Part shown: positions 54,774 to 64,000 of the stretch, piece after piece
Position numbering within the stretch: the stretch's first letter is position 1
Layout: each line of letters begins with the position of its first letter
NCBI RefSeq assembly: GCF_000746525.1
Contig: NZ_CP009048.1
Coordinates: 904,501 to 968,500, forward strand
DNA length: 64,000 nucleotides
Direction: 5' to 3'
Source: Pseudomonas alkylphenolica
GTDB taxonomy: Bacteria > Pseudomonadota > Gammaproteobacteria > Pseudomonadales > Pseudomonadaceae
Notes under the pieces: model-generated
Databases searched by the model: none
Told to the model about the DNA's origin: nothing
Seen by the model: only the letters and a program-made list of their open reading frames with translations
Position numbers and translations under genes: made by a program

Positions 54774-56090
54774 TTACCAGCAGATACCTTCGGTGCGGGT
54801 GGCCGGCGAGCTGGCCTTGTTCATGAACCCGACCAGGTCGATGACCTGTTTGCCTTCCGGCGCTTGCTGGGCGAGGGCGCGGAACTTCTCGTCGCGGTTG
54901 CCCAGGACGATCACATCGGCGTGGTGGATGACCTGGTCGAAGTTGGCGTTGAGCAAGGAGGAGACGTGCGGGATCTTCGACTCGATGTAATCCTTGTTCG
55001 CCCCGTGGACGCGGGCGTACTCGACGTTGCTGTCGTAGATGTTCAGCTCGTAGCCTTTGCCGATCAGGCGCTCGGCCAGTTCCACCAGCGGGCTTTCGCG
55101 CAGGTCGTCGGTGCCGGCCTTGAAGCTCAGGCCGAGCAGGGCGACCTTGCGCTTGTCGTGGCTTTCGATGATGTCGAAGGCGTTCTGCACCTGGGACTCG
55201 TTGCTGGTCATCAGCGAGTTGAGCAGTGGCGCCTTCACGTCCAGGCTGCTGGCGCGGTAGGTCAGGGCGCGTACGTCCTTGGGCAGGCACGAACCGCCGA
55301 AGGCAAAGCCCGGGCGCATGTAGTACTGCGACAGGTTCAGGGCTTTGTCCTGGCAAACCACGTCCATCACTTCGCGGCCATCGACACCGACCGCCTTGGC
55401 GATGTTGCCGATCTCGTTGGCGAAGGTCACTTTCGCCGCGTGCCAGACGTTGCAGGTGTACTTGATCATCTCGGCCACTTCGATGTCCTTGCGGATGATC
55501 GGTGCGTCGAGTTCTTCATACAGCGATTGCAGGACGTCGCCGCTGGCCTTGTCCAGTTCGCCGATGACCGTCATCGGTGGCTGGTCGTAATCCTTGATCG
55601 CGGTGCTTTCACGCAGGAACTCAGGGTTGACTGCCACGCCGAAATCGACGCCGGCTTTTTTCCCGGAGCAGTCTTCGAGAATCGGGATCACCACGTTTTT
55701 CACCGTGCCCGGCAGCACGGTGCTGCGTACTACGATGGTGTGGCGGCTGGCTTTTTCGCGCAGCACGAAACCGATTTCACGGCACACCGACTCGATGTAC
55801 TCCAGGCCCAGATCGCCGTTCTTCTTGCTTGGCGTACCAACGCAGATCATCGACAGGTCGCTGTCGCGGATCGCCGCGGCAAAGTCGGTGGTGCCACGCA
55901 GGCGGCCGGTGTCGATGCCCTGTTGCAAGAGTGCTTCAAGCCCGGGTTCGACAATTGGCGATTTGCCCTGGTTGATCAGGTCGATCTTGGTGCTGGAAAC
56001 ATCCACGCCAATCACTTCATGACCCCGTGCGGACAGGCAGCCAGCACAGACTGCACCCACATAACCCAAACCAAAGATACTGATACGCAT
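54774..56090 (-). CDS. algD: AlgD: GDP-mannose 6-dehydrogenase
   Basis: 438 aa. Oxidises GDP-mannose to GDP-mannuronate with two NAD+, the committed step of alginate synthesis. Rossmann motif IFGLGYVGAVCAGCL, catalytic cysteine in GFAFGGSCLPKDVRAL, C-terminal UDP/GDP-binding domain (LGLSFKAGTDDLRESP). ATG at 56090 with GAGGTGA upstream. First gene of the operon, preceded by a 360-nt leader and an AlgU-type promoter. Confidence 0.98.
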   Translation of the reverse strand: MRISIFGLGYVGAVCAGCLSARGHEVIGVDVSSTKIDLINQGKSPIVEPGLEALLQQGIDTGRLRGTTDFAAAIRDSDLSMICVGTPSKKNGDLGLEYIESVCREIGFVLREKASRHTIVVRSTVLPGTVKNVVIPILEDCSGKKAGVDFGVAVNPEFLRESTAIKDYDQPPMTVIGELDKASGDVLQSLYEELDAPIIRKDIEVAEMIKYTCNVWHAAKVTFANEIGNIAKAVGVDGREVMDVVCQDKALNLSQYYMRPGFAFGGSCLPKDVRALTYRASSLDVKAPLLNSLMTSNESQVQNAFDIIESHDKRKVALLGLSFKAGTDDLRESPLVELAERLIGKGYELNIYDSNVEYARVHGANKDYIESKIPHVSSLLNANFDQVIHHADVIVLGNRDEKFRALAQQAPEGKQVIDLVGFMNKASSPATRTEGICW

Positions 56091-56450
56091 CGCTATCACC
56101 TCATGTGTTTATCATGCCGGCTCAACTTTCGGAGCCAGACCGGGTTGATTAACCAGCAATGTCCGGGCGAACGGAGTTGTGGCAAAAAGATGTCACTTCA
56201 CCGTGCGCAGGCATATAAATGTGGAGTGCAAAATAATCTGCACTCAAAGTTGGCAGCCAATGGCCAATAGTTATGGACGTGCCCTTAAATGCAGCCGTCT
56301 TTATTGCAGTTCCGTGTCCGGATACTGCAGTGCTTGCTCTTTCAAGCGGATAAAATCCCTTGAAATCAACCACTGGGACGAGTTTTGTAGGGCGCCGATC
56401 TCCTGGGTTCGTTGTAGGTCATCTCTTACACGATGCTCGAGAATCGTTAC
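56091..56450 (-). promoter_or_regulatory. Long 5' leader of algD mRNA
   Basis: About 360 nt between the predicted transcription start and the ATG, close to the long algD leader of P. aeruginosa. GGGCGAACGG at 56165-56174 reads CCGTTCGCCC on the gene's strand, one base from the AlgR core CCGTTCGTC. No reading frame in it is convincing. Confidence 0.55.
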
Positions 56451-56456
56451 CGGTGC

Positions 56457-56485
56457 TATGAGCGATGGGCGAGGGGATAAGTTCC
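56457..56485 (-). promoter_or_regulatory. AlgU (sigma22/RpoE)-type promoter of algD
   Basis: On the minus strand: GGAACTT, 17 bp, TCATA. The -35 is an exact match to the AlgU consensus GAACTT, and the -10 resembles the TCCTA of P. aeruginosa algD. Confidence 0.8.
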
Positions 56486-56738
56486 GAGGGTAGTTCAGTG
56501 AGTGTGAAAGATTTTTAAATAATTATTGAAGTGCCATTACTTTCAATTTGATAGCACTGGGCAGTTTCGTCCCTGTATATAAAGGGCGAACTCGGGGAGG
56601 GATGTTTTATTGCCAGTATCGGGAATTATTTTTTGAATTTCGTCAAAAAAATACGAATGGGCTTGATGGCAGTTTGAAATAAAACTGGGAGGCTGGTTTT
56701 TTTTGCGCAAAATTCATGTCGATCGTGGAGTGAAGAAC
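56486..56738. other. AT-rich region upstream of the algD promoter
   Basis: About 250 bp with A/T runs and no coding sequence. In other Pseudomonas this zone binds AlgR, AmrZ and other regulators; I see no strong copy of their sites. Confidence 0.5.
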
Positions 56739-56829
56739 TGTAGGAGCGGATTTATCCGCGAAGGGCCGCAACGCGGCCCAAAAAATCGGGACTGCTCTGC
56801 AGTCCATCGCGGATAAATCCGCTCCTACA
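56739..56829. repeat. REP pair (class 2)
   Basis: TGTAGGAGCGGATTTATCCG and its inverted copy with an internal GC-rich centre, directly after the yaaA stop on the minus strand. Same class as 39839-39931, so class 2 copies flank the alginate operon. Confidence 0.93.
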
Positions 56830-56839
56830 TCGGTTCGAC

Positions 56840-57619
56840 TCACTCGTCCGGATGATCGCGCAGGAACACCAGATTGTCCGGCTTCGATTGCTCGGCACTG
56901 TAGTAGTAGCCCTGCACATCGAACTGCTTGAGCTGCTCGGGATCGTTGATGCGTTCCTGGATCACGAAGCGACTCATCATCCCGCGGGCTTTCTTGGCGT
57001 AGAAGCTGATGATCTTGTACTGGCCGTTCTTGAAGTCGCGAAACTCGGTGTTGATGATCCGTGCCTTGAGCGCGTTGCGTTTGACCGCGCTGAAGTACTC
57101 GTTGCTGGCAAGGTTGAGCAGCAGGTCGTCGCCTTGCTCGGCCAGGGCCTGGTTCAGCCATTCGCTGATGCGCGTGCCCCAGAAGGCATACAGGTCCTTG
57201 CCGCGGGCGTTGGCCAGCTTGGTGCCCATTTCCAGGCGGTAAGGTTGCATCAGGTCCAGCGGCCGCAGCAGCCCGTACAGCCCCGAGAGCATGCGCAGGT
57301 GATCCTGGGCGTAGCTGAAGTCGTCTTCGCTCAGGCTTTCGGCGTCCAGCCCGGTGTACACATCACCCTTGAAAGCCAGCAGCGCCTGCTTGGCGTTTTC
57401 CGGGGTGAAGGCCGGGGTCCAGCTGCCGAAGCGCGCGGCATTGAGGCCGGCGAGCTTGTCGGAGAGGTGCATCAGCTCGCTGATCTGCGCCGGCGACAGC
57501 TCGCGCAGCTGCACGATCAGCTCCTGGGAATCATCCAGGTACTGCGGCTGGGTGTAGCGCTGGGTCACGGGCGGGGTGTCGTAGTCGAGGGTCTTGGCGG
57601 GGGAAATCACCGTCAGCAT
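56840..57619 (-). CDS. yaaA: YaaA-family peroxide stress protein
   Basis: 259 aa. [16 protein letters not shown] start and [30 protein letters not shown] and [18 protein letters not shown] are all YaaA signatures. In E. coli YaaA lowers free iron during peroxide stress and binds DNA. ATG at 57619 with AGGAG upstream; the frame is open another 114 codons but without family similarity. Confidence 0.95.
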   Translation of the reverse strand: MLTVISPAKTLDYDTPPVTQRYTQPQYLDDSQELIVQLRELSPAQISELMHLSDKLAGLNAARFGSWTPAFTPENAKQALLAFKGDVYTGLDAESLSEDDFSYAQDHLRMLSGLYGLLRPLDLMQPYRLEMGTKLANARGKDLYAFWGTRISEWLNQALAEQGDDLLLNLASNEYFSAVKRNALKARIINTEFRDFKNGQYKIISFYAKKARGMMSRFVIQERINDPEQLKQFDVQGYYYSAEQSKPDNLVFLRDHPDE

Positions 57620-57753
57620 CGGTCGGGCTCCTGAAATCGTGGCGCCGATTCTACGGGGCGGGGGCGCTGATCTCCAGCTATGACGTTGATAGCCACAGAC
57701 CATCCCGACGCTTGACGCTATAGTGCGCGGCGAGGAAATCGGGGAGCTCGATC

Positions 57754-58881
57754 GTGCGCATTGCTTTTCTACTACTGACCGGACTGTTGACTGCCGCGGT
57801 GCAAGCCGCGCCTGTGCCGCCGACAACCTTCGACCGTAGCTACTGGCCAGAGCAACTCGACAGCCCGGCGCTGTTCGATGTCGCCTCGCGGGCCGAGATT
57901 CTTGGCTTTTCCCAGGCCCTTGCGGCCAGCGAAGTGCTCGACGAACCGGCGCTGGCAGCACGCCTGGGCCTCAAGCAGATCAATCTGCTGTCGATCAACC
58001 AGGTGCGCGCGCGTCTGTGGCAGCAATTGTGGCGCAACTATGACCTGGCCCAGCAAACCTGCGAACAGGATGCCTCGTTCTGTTATGCCATCGACGGACA
58101 GGCCGAGCTGCGCCAGCAGGCAGCGAAGTTCACCGTGGCCAGCGATTCCTTCTACGCCGGCTGGGCTGAACCGAGCCGCGAATTCCATCAGCGCTACCTG
58201 GACGAGTTGTTGCGCAAAGCCGCGCTGTTTCCGCAGATCGCCAGCGAGATCGAGCGTTACTCGGCGCTGGAGCGCAACGGCGCTGAACTCAATGACCGCT
58301 TGTTCATGCTGACCTTCGACGCTGGCCCCGGCCCGGTCGGCGGTGGCACCGATGGCCTGACCGAGTATCTGCGCCGGCAGAAACTCGGCGCCACCTTTTT
58401 TGTGCTCGGCAACAGCCTGCAAATGCGCCGCGACAAAACCTCGCTGACCGACCTGCGCGCCCTCTACAAAGGCCAGTGTGTGGGGATTCAAGGCTGGCAG
58501 TACCGCTCCCACGGGCAATGGCAGGACTGGCAGCAATCGGTGTTGCGCAGTCAGGCCCGGGTGCAGGCGGACCTGCCCGATCAGTATGTACCGCTGTTCC
58601 GGCCACCCTATGGCCAGCGCCGGGCCGACAGCCAGGACTTCTTCGCCCGCCAGGGGTTACAGGTGGTGTTGTGGAATATCGATGCCCAGGACCAGAGCGC
58701 CTTGAGTGGCGAACAATCGGCGCAACGAGTGCTGACCCTGATGCTGCTCTGGCGCCGCGGGCTGATCCAGTTTCACGACGCCCAACCCAAAGCGCAGGAG
58801 GCCGTGGCCTGGCTGCTCAAGCAGACGGCACAAAGCGGTATTGGTTGGGAAGATTGCCGGCATTTTGCCGGAAAAAGCTGA
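57754..58881 (+). CDS. Polysaccharide deacetylase-like protein, degenerate active site
   Basis: 375 aa exported protein; GTG start with GGGGAG 7 nt upstream, signal peptide ending AVQA. NodB fold from about residue 183: [15 protein letters not shown] in motif 1, [18 protein letters not shown] in the motif 2 position, [10 protein letters not shown] (motif 3), [10 protein letters not shown] (motif 4), LIQFHDAQ (motif 5). The usual TFDDGP has become TFDAGP and the HSxxH pair is incomplete, so the metal site looks damaged. The first about 180 residues have no recognised domain. Divergent from yaaA. Confidence 0.85.
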   Translation: MRIAFLLLTGLLTAAVQAAPVPPTTFDRSYWPEQLDSPALFDVASRAEILGFSQALAASEVLDEPALAARLGLKQINLLSINQVRARLWQQLWRNYDLAQQTCEQDASFCYAIDGQAELRQQAAKFTVASDSFYAGWAEPSREFHQRYLDELLRKAALFPQIASEIERYSALERNGAELNDRLFMLTFDAGPGPVGGGTDGLTEYLRRQKLGATFFVLGNSLQMRRDKTSLTDLRALYKGQCVGIQGWQYRSHGQWQDWQQSVLRSQARVQADLPDQYVPLFRPPYGQRRADSQDFFARQGLQVVLWNIDAQDQSALSGEQSAQRVLTLMLLWRRGLIQFHDAQPKAQEAVAWLLKQTAQSGIGWEDCRHFAGKS

Positions 58882-59224
58882 AATCAGGATGAGAACTGTG
58901 CGTCCAGCAAGAAAATGTTACGCGCAATTCACTGGGCCTGATTTATGACTGTAGCGGTGCTTTGACCCCGCGCCAAGGGCTAAGTGTCATCACGAAAAAT
59001 AAACTTCAAAAATACGTAAAAATGCTTTTTCCGGTCATGGGTTTTGCGGTATCAAGAAGACAGACCGCCGAACCCTGCATCACAGGTGGCGTCATTGGGC
59101 ACCATTTTCTGTGAGGGCAGCTTCCCACCCGTAACGACGCGGACCAGGGAAGAACCGGCGGCCACTTCACGGCGCAGCACCGTTCAGGTATTGCGTTGTA
59201 TGGCTTCCACAAAGGTGACCGAGT
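58882..59224. other. Non-coding gap before phoH
   Basis: 343 bp. An AT-rich stretch near 58990-59030 could hold a promoter, but no convincing -35/-10 pair, hairpin or small gene was found. Confidence 0.5.
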
Positions 59225-60619
59225 ATGGATGATCAAGGACGCACCACTTCCTCCAACCAGCCAATCCTTTATGTGCTCGATACCAATGTACTGATCCACG
59301 ATCCAAACGCATTGCTCAATTTCGAGGAGCACCACGTCGCCATACCGATGACGGTGCTGGAGGAGCTCGACAAACTCAAGACCGGAAAGCACACCATCGC
59401 CGCTGAATGTCGCCAGGCCATCCGCCTGATCGACCAGACCCTGGGCGATGCCACGCCAGCTGACGTTGAACAGGGCGTGCCAATCCAGCGTGGCAAGAGC
59501 GGGCCCAAGGGCTTTCTGTCCATCCTGATGAGCCCGCGCAACGAGCCCAACCGCCTGCTGCCGGAAACCCTCAACGACAACATCATCATCAACCAGTTGC
59601 TTGAGCTGCGTAGCCGGCGCAAGGACATGGATGTGGTGCTGGTGACCAAAGACATCAACATGCGCCTCAAGGCCCGCGCCTGTGGGATCGCGGCCGAGGA
59701 CTACAGCACCGACCAGCTGGTTGACGACGTTTCCCTGTTGTCCAAGGGCTATCACAGTGTCACCGGGTCGTTCTGGGACCGGGTCAGCAAGGTCGAGACC
59801 CGCCAGGAGCGTGGCCGCACCTGGCACCGGGTGCAAATGATCGACAACCTGCCGGCGGTGCACATCAACGAGTTCATCATTGACGAGCAGGGCTTCGTTG
59901 GCTGGATCAAGGGCATCAAAGACGACGAGTTGCTGTTGCTCGACCTGCACCAGGAGCCTCTGTTGCACCAGGAAGCCTGGGGCCTGAAACCGCGTGACAT
60001 CCATCAGAGCCTGGCCTTGTTCGCGCTGCTTGATCCGGACATTCACCTGGTCAACCTGACCGGCGCCGCCGGTTCCGGTAAAACCATCCTCGCCCTGGCC
60101 GCCGCCATTGAGCAGACCATGGTCAGCAAGCGTTACCGGCGCATCATCGCCACCCGCAGCGTGCAGGGGCTGGACCAGGAGATCGGCTTTTTGCCGGGCA
60201 CCGAAGCCGAGAAAATGGAGCCCTGGCTCGGGGCGATCACCGACAACCTCGAAGCGCTGCACATGGATGATGAAAACACCCATGGCAGTGTCGACTACAT
60301 CCTTGAACGGGTGCCGCTGCAGTTCAAATCGCTGAACTACATTCGCGGCCGCAGCTTCCAGCAAAGCCTGATCCTGATTGACGAATGCCAGAACCTTACC
60401 CCGCACCAGATGAAAACTATCATCACCCGTGCCGGTACCGGTTCGAAGGTGATCTGCCTGGGTAACCTGGCGCAGATCGACACCCCTTACCTGTCCGCTA
60501 CCAGCTCGGGCCTGACCTACCTGACCGAGCGTTTCAAAGACTTCCCCAACGGCGTGCACATCACCCTGCAGGGCGTACCGCGCTCGATTCTGGCCGAATA
60601 CGCCGAAACGCACCTGTAA
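59225..60619 (+). CDS. PIN-PhoH family ATPase (PhoH2-like)
   Basis: 464 aa. N-terminal PIN ribonuclease domain (YVLDTNVLIHDPNALLNF, VLEELDKLK, VVLVTKDINMRLKA; the acidic residues are present) and C-terminal PhoH ATPase with Walker A TGAAGSGKTILALA and Walker B LILIDECQN. PhoH2-type proteins unwind and cut RNA. Cytoplasmic. ATG with AGGTGA upstream; a strong terminator follows, so monocistronic. In P. aeruginosa it also precedes moaC. Confidence 0.93.
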   Translation: MDDQGRTTSSNQPILYVLDTNVLIHDPNALLNFEEHHVAIPMTVLEELDKLKTGKHTIAAECRQAIRLIDQTLGDATPADVEQGVPIQRGKSGPKGFLSILMSPRNEPNRLLPETLNDNIIINQLLELRSRRKDMDVVLVTKDINMRLKARACGIAAEDYSTDQLVDDVSLLSKGYHSVTGSFWDRVSKVETRQERGRTWHRVQMIDNLPAVHINEFIIDEQGFVGWIKGIKDDELLLLDLHQEPLLHQEAWGLKPRDIHQSLALFALLDPDIHLVNLTGAAGSGKTILALAAAIEQTMVSKRYRRIIATRSVQGLDQEIGFLPGTEAEKMEPWLGAITDNLEALHMDDENTHGSVDYILERVPLQFKSLNYIRGRSFQQSLILIDECQNLTPHQMKTIITRAGTGSKVICLGNLAQIDTPYLSATSSGLTYLTERFKDFPNGVHITLQGVPRSILAEYAETHL

Positions 60620-60628
60620 CCGACAACC

Positions 60629-60657
60629 ACCGGGCGGCCTTGCCGCCCGGTTTTTTT
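60629..60657 (+). terminator. Rho-independent terminator after phoH
   Basis: CCGGGCGGC...GCCGCCCGG stem followed by seven T residues. Confidence 0.93.
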
Positions 60658-60715
60658 CGCTGCGACATCCGCACCCTTGGGTTTACACTCTTTACTCCTG
60701 AACAGGAGGAAGGCT

Positions 60716-61192
60716 GTGCTGACTCATCTCGATTCCCAAGGTCGGGCCACTATGGTCGACGTTACCGATAAAGCCGTGACCTCGCGTGAGGCTGTGGCCG
60801 AAGCGCGGGTACGCATGCTCCCGCAAACCCTGCAGATGATTGTCGATGGCGAGCACCCCAAGGGTGATGTCTTCGCCGTGGCCCGCATTGCCGGTATCCA
60901 GGCGGCGAAGAAGACCAGCGACCTGATCCCGTTGTGCCACCCGCTGATGCTGACCAGCGTCAAGGTCGAGCTCAGCGCCGAAGGCAACGACACTGTCTAT
61001 ATCGTCGCGCGCTGCAAACTGGCCGGGCAGACCGGCGTGGAAATGGAAGCCCTGACCGCCGCCAGCGTCGCTGCGCTGACCATCTACGACATGTGCAAAG
61101 CGGTTGACCGCGGCATGATCATCGACGGTGTGCGAGTACTGGAAAAGCTCGGCGGCAAAAGCGGCCATTACCAGGCGGATGACGTGAAATGA
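60716..61192 (+). CDS. moaC: MoaC: cyclic pyranopterin monophosphate synthase
   Basis: 158 aa. With MoaA forms the pyranopterin core of molybdenum cofactor. [20 protein letters not shown] start, [18 protein letters not shown] and [28 protein letters not shown] motifs. GTG start with AGGAGGAA upstream. Stop overlaps moaD by ATGA. Confidence 0.97.
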   Translation: MLTHLDSQGRATMVDVTDKAVTSREAVAEARVRMLPQTLQMIVDGEHPKGDVFAVARIAGIQAAKKTSDLIPLCHPLMLTSVKVELSAEGNDTVYIVARCKLAGQTGVEMEALTAASVAALTIYDMCKAVDRGMIIDGVRVLEKLGGKSGHYQADDVK

Positions 61193-61434
61193 GCATCAAG
61201 GTGATGTATTTCGCGCGTTACCGCGAAGCGCTGGGCGTCGATAGCGAGAAACTCGAAGGTGCGTTCGCTACCCTGGACGACGTGCGCAAGGCGTTGGTCG
61301 CCAAGGGTGGCAAGCATGAAGTTCTGAGCGAACAGAACCTGATGTGCGCGCGTAACGAAGAACTCTGCAAGCTTGACGAGCCAGTGACAGACGGCGACGA
61401 AGTGGCGTTCTTCCCCCCCGTGACCGGAGGCTGA
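61189..61434 (+). CDS. moaD: MoaD: molybdopterin synthase small subunit
   Basis: 81 aa ubiquitin-fold protein ending in the Gly-Gly tail (FPPVTGG) that is thiocarboxylated to deliver sulphur. Coupled to moaC and followed one base later by moaE. Confidence 0.97.
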   Translation: MSIKVMYFARYREALGVDSEKLEGAFATLDDVRKALVAKGGKHEVLSEQNLMCARNEELCKLDEPVTDGDEVAFFPPVTGG

Positions 61435-61435
61435 A

Positions 61436-61882
61436 ATGAGCATTCGTGTCCAGACTGAAGCCTTTGATCCGGGCGTTGAAGTCAACGCCATGCATGCCGC
61501 CAATGTCGGTGTTGGCGCGGTGGTCGGCTTTGTTGGCTACGTGCGCGACTTCAATGACGGCCAGGAAGTGGCGGGGATGTTCCTGGAGCACTATCCGGGC
61601 ATGACTGAAAAGGCCCTGGCCAAGATTGTCGTTGAGGCCGAGCAGCGCTGGCCGCTGCTCAAGGTCGAGGTTCTGCATCGTATTGGCGCGCTCGAGCCCG
61701 GCGAACCCATCGTCTTTGTTGGCGTGGCCAGTGCTCATCGTCAGGCTGCGTTTGATGCCTGCAATTTCATCATGGATTACCTCAAGACCCGCGCACCGTT
61801 CTGGAAGAAAGAACAGACCGGTGACGGCCCGCGTTGGGTCGAGGGCAAGCAGAGTGATGAAGACGCGGCGGGGCGTTGGTAG
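61436..61882 (+). CDS. moaE: MoaE: molybdopterin synthase large subunit
   Basis: 148 aa. VVGFVGYVRDFNDGQEV, LEHYPGMTEKAL, AHRQAAFDACNFIMDYLKTRAPFWKKE (catalytic Lys pair) are MoaE hallmarks. Forms the synthase heterotetramer with MoaD. moaA and moaB are not in the window. Confidence 0.97.
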   Translation: MSIRVQTEAFDPGVEVNAMHAANVGVGAVVGFVGYVRDFNDGQEVAGMFLEHYPGMTEKALAKIVVEAEQRWPLLKVEVLHRIGALEPGEPIVFVGVASAHRQAAFDACNFIMDYLKTRAPFWKKEQTGDGPRWVEGKQSDEDAAGRW

Positions 61883-61891
61883 TTGACCTTT

Positions 61892-61955
61892 TCGCGGGGC
61901 AAGCCCGCTCCCACAGGGATGGTGAATATCCTGTGGGAGCGGGCTTGCCCCGCGA
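61892..61955. repeat. REP pair (class 1) after moaE
   Basis: TCGCGGGGCAAGCCCGCTCC and inverted copy, 10 bp after the moaE stop. Confidence 0.95.
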
Positions 61956-62093
61956 TGCTTTTGCCTGTTGAGTTTTTATACAATAAAGTCCAGTATGGAA
62001 TTATAAGTACAAAATAATTCCAGGCCGTCGCGTGCCTGCCCCTTTCCCTCTGTCTTGCAACACACCTCCAATAACGAGCGAGAGAGACCCAGC

Positions 62094-62867
62094 ATGAAGA
62101 ACTTCACCCTGATCAGCGGTCTGGCCCTGAGCCTGATGGCCGGCAGCCTGTTCGCCGCCGAAGAAACCTTGCGCATTGGCATCGAAGCCGCTTACCCACC
62201 CTTTGCCTCGAAGAACGACAAAGGCGAGATCGTTGGCTTCGACTACGACATCGGCAATGCCTTGTGCGCGCAGATGCAGGTCAAATGCGTGTGGAACGAG
62301 GTGGAGTTCGACGGCCTGATCCCGTCGCTGAAAGTGAAGAAAATCGATGCGGCCTTGTCGTCGATGACCATCACTGACGAGCGCAAGAAGTCGGTCGACT
62401 TTACCCACAAGTACTACTTCACCTCATCGCGGCTGGTGATGAAGAAGGGCGCCACGGTCGATGACCAGTACGCCAGCCTCAAGGGCAAGACCGTGGGTGT
62501 GCAGCGCGCCACCACCACCGATCGCTACGCCACCGAAGTGCTGGAGCCCAAGGGCATCATCATCAAGCGCTACAGCAACAACGAAGAGATCTACATGGAC
62601 CTGGCATCCGGGCGTGTCGATGCGATTTTCGCCGACACCATCCCTCTGGATGATTTCCTGTCGATGCCGCGCGGTGCTGACTATGCCTTCGTCGGTCCAG
62701 AGCTGAAGGACCCGAAATACGTCGGTGAAGGTGCCGGGATCGCGGTGCGCAAGGGTAACGAGGCGCTGGTGAGCAAACTCAACAAAGCCATCGACGACAT
62801 CCGCGCCAACGGCGAGTACCAGAAGATTCAGTCGAAGTACTTCAAGACCGACATCTACGGCGATTGA
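62094..62867 (+). CDS. Amino-acid ABC transporter substrate-binding protein
   Basis: 257 aa periplasmic protein of the lysine/arginine/ornithine-histidine binding family. Signal peptide ends [34 protein letters not shown] is the family signature. Position beside dauR-dauA matches P. aeruginosa PA3865, so basic amino acids such as arginine are likely ligands. No permease genes follow, so it must use one encoded elsewhere. A hairpin (GCCTGAA-GC-TTCAGGC) spans its 3' gap and the dauR stop. Confidence 0.93.
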   Translation: MKNFTLISGLALSLMAGSLFAAEETLRIGIEAAYPPFASKNDKGEIVGFDYDIGNALCAQMQVKCVWNEVEFDGLIPSLKVKKIDAALSSMTITDERKKSVDFTHKYYFTSSRLVMKKGATVDDQYASLKGKTVGVQRATTTDRYATEVLEPKGIIIKRYSNNEEIYMDLASGRVDAIFADTIPLDDFLSMPRGADYAFVGPELKDPKYVGEGAGIAVRKGNEALVSKLNKAIDDIRANGEYQKIQSKYFKTDIYGD

Positions 62868-62892
62868 TCGCCGCGCTCAGGGCCTGAAGCTT

Positions 62893-63519
62893 TCAGGCCT
62901 TGAGTTCCTTCAGGTGCTTGTACACCGTCGCCCGTCCCATCCCCAGCACATTGGCCACGTAGTTGGCCGCACTCTTGCCCTTGAACGCGCCCTCGGCGTG
63001 CAGGGCCAGGACCAGCTCGCGTTTATGCTCGCGGGTCAGTACGTTCAGGCTCAACTGGCGCTGGCGTAGCCAGCTGTTGAGGAAGGTATTGATACGCTCC
63101 TGCCAGTCGTCGCGAAACAGCGCGTCGGGCTGGGGAATCAGCTTGCTCGGCGACAGGAACAGGTCCAGCGCGGCCCTGGCGTTTTCGAACAGGGAAATGT
63201 TCAGGTTGATGCACAGCACTGCCAGCGGTGTGCCCGCCTCATTGCGCAATACGGTGCTCAGCGAGCGGATCTTCTGCCCGTCCCAGTTGAGCTTCTCGTA
63301 GGGGCCGATATTGGTTTCATCGGTGCCGGTCTCGAGCAGGTCTTCCAGCGCGGCATCATCACCGATCTCGCGTTTCGACAGGTTGTTGGCGATGTAGTCG
63401 ATTTTCTGGTTGCGCAGGTCGTGCAGCACCACCTCGGCGTGGGGGAAGAACAGCGTGGCAATGGCATCGGCGATGGCCCGGTAGTTGTCCAGGACAGGGT
63501 CGGGGCGAGGGGTCGACAT
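62893..63519 (-). CDS. dauR: DauR-like transcriptional regulator (YheO/PAS-HTH)
   Basis: 208 aa. N-terminal YheO-like PAS domain (AIADAIATLFFPHAEVVLHDLRNQKIDYIANN) and C-terminal helix-turn-helix (SAANYVANVLGMGRATVYKHLKEL). The family includes DauR, the repressor of D-arginine catabolism. It lies 74 bp downstream of dauA on the same strand, as in the dauBAR operon. Confidence 0.85.
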   Translation of the reverse strand: MSTPRPDPVLDNYRAIADAIATLFFPHAEVVLHDLRNQKIDYIANNLSKREIGDDAALEDLLETGTDETNIGPYEKLNWDGQKIRSLSTVLRNEAGTPLAVLCINLNISLFENARAALDLFLSPSKLIPQPDALFRDDWQERINTFLNSWLRQRQLSLNVLTREHKRELVLALHAEGAFKGKSAANYVANVLGMGRATVYKHLKELKA

Positions 63520-63593
63520 TCAGGCAGGCTCCAGGCGGTGTCAGCGCCCTTGGCACAAGGGCGCTGCGAGTGTGCCGCAATCGCGGCGGCGCG

Positions 63594-64000
<407 letters not shown>

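Noticed and set aside
56149..56373. 74-codon minus-strand open frame in the algD leader
   Set aside because: No ribosome site or family likeness; lies in a known type of long untranslated leader.
59044..59232. 62-codon frame upstream of phoH
   Set aside because: No ribosome site, no recognisable product, overlaps the phoH start; treated as non-coding.

Overview
The window is a chromosomal segment of a Pseudomonas in the putida/fluorescens lineage. The evidence is the complete alginate operon in its canonical order (algD-8-44-K-E-G-X-L-I-J-F-A), a Pseudomonas-type D-arginine locus (dauA-dauR next to an amino-acid binding protein), the phoH-moaC-moaD-moaE block, high GC with strong codon bias, and many REP elements of the GTGGGAGCGGGCTTGCCCCGCGA type. 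The species cannot be fixed from the sequence alone. No rRNA, tRNA, CRISPR array, prophage or insertion sequence was seen.

Layout. 1-4070: RND efflux permease (cut by the window edge) and its adaptor, minus strand. 4353-7676: an Aer-like PAS chemoreceptor, a YkgJ-type cysteine-cluster protein and CheV. 7757-11867: nitric oxide response, with a NorR/FhpR sigma54 activator divergent from a flavohaemoglobin, then a PsiE-family protein and an HPF-family protein. 12046-20374: iron island, with fecI-fecR-fecA facing a second TonB-dependent receptor followed by DUF3649, PepSY-TM and DUF3325 membrane proteins, with Fur-box-like sites. 20381-24384: AraC regulator, EamA exporter, GhrB-like reductase, LysR regulator. 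24571-29393: outer-membrane factor, FUSC pump, DUF1656 and HlyD adaptor (AaeXAB-like export of aromatic acids or similar). 29390-35109: universal stress protein, then LysR, EmrB-type MFS, EmrA-type adaptor and outer-membrane factor. 35080-37908: an orphan TccC/RHS toxin-like gene whose variable tip is AT-rich. 38017-39777: SDR, thioredoxin-like and small membrane protein. 39946-56090: alginate operon with an AlgU-type promoter about 360 nt upstream of algD. 56840-64000: yaaA, a degenerate polysaccharide deacetylase, phoH, moaCDE, amino-acid binding protein, dauR, dauA (partial).

Genes working together. Alginate is made from fructose-6-phosphate/mannose-6-phosphate by AlgA and AlgD. It is polymerised by Alg8/Alg44 (c-di-GMP via PilZ), acetylated by AlgI/J/F/X, epimerised by AlgG, trimmed by AlgL and exported through AlgK/AlgE. 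Three complete or nearly complete envelope-spanning exporters lie within 35 kb. Ferric citrate uptake (FecA with its own ECF sigma and anti-sigma) sits back to back with a receptor/reductase-like cassette.

The most unusual structural feature is the REP elements. Twelve loci in three sequence classes were found, and four lie inside reading frames. Two of these are complete REP pairs inserted in frame in the signal-peptide regions of AlgK and AlgL. One forms the C-terminus and stop region of an HlyD adaptor, and one encodes part of an MFS N-terminus.
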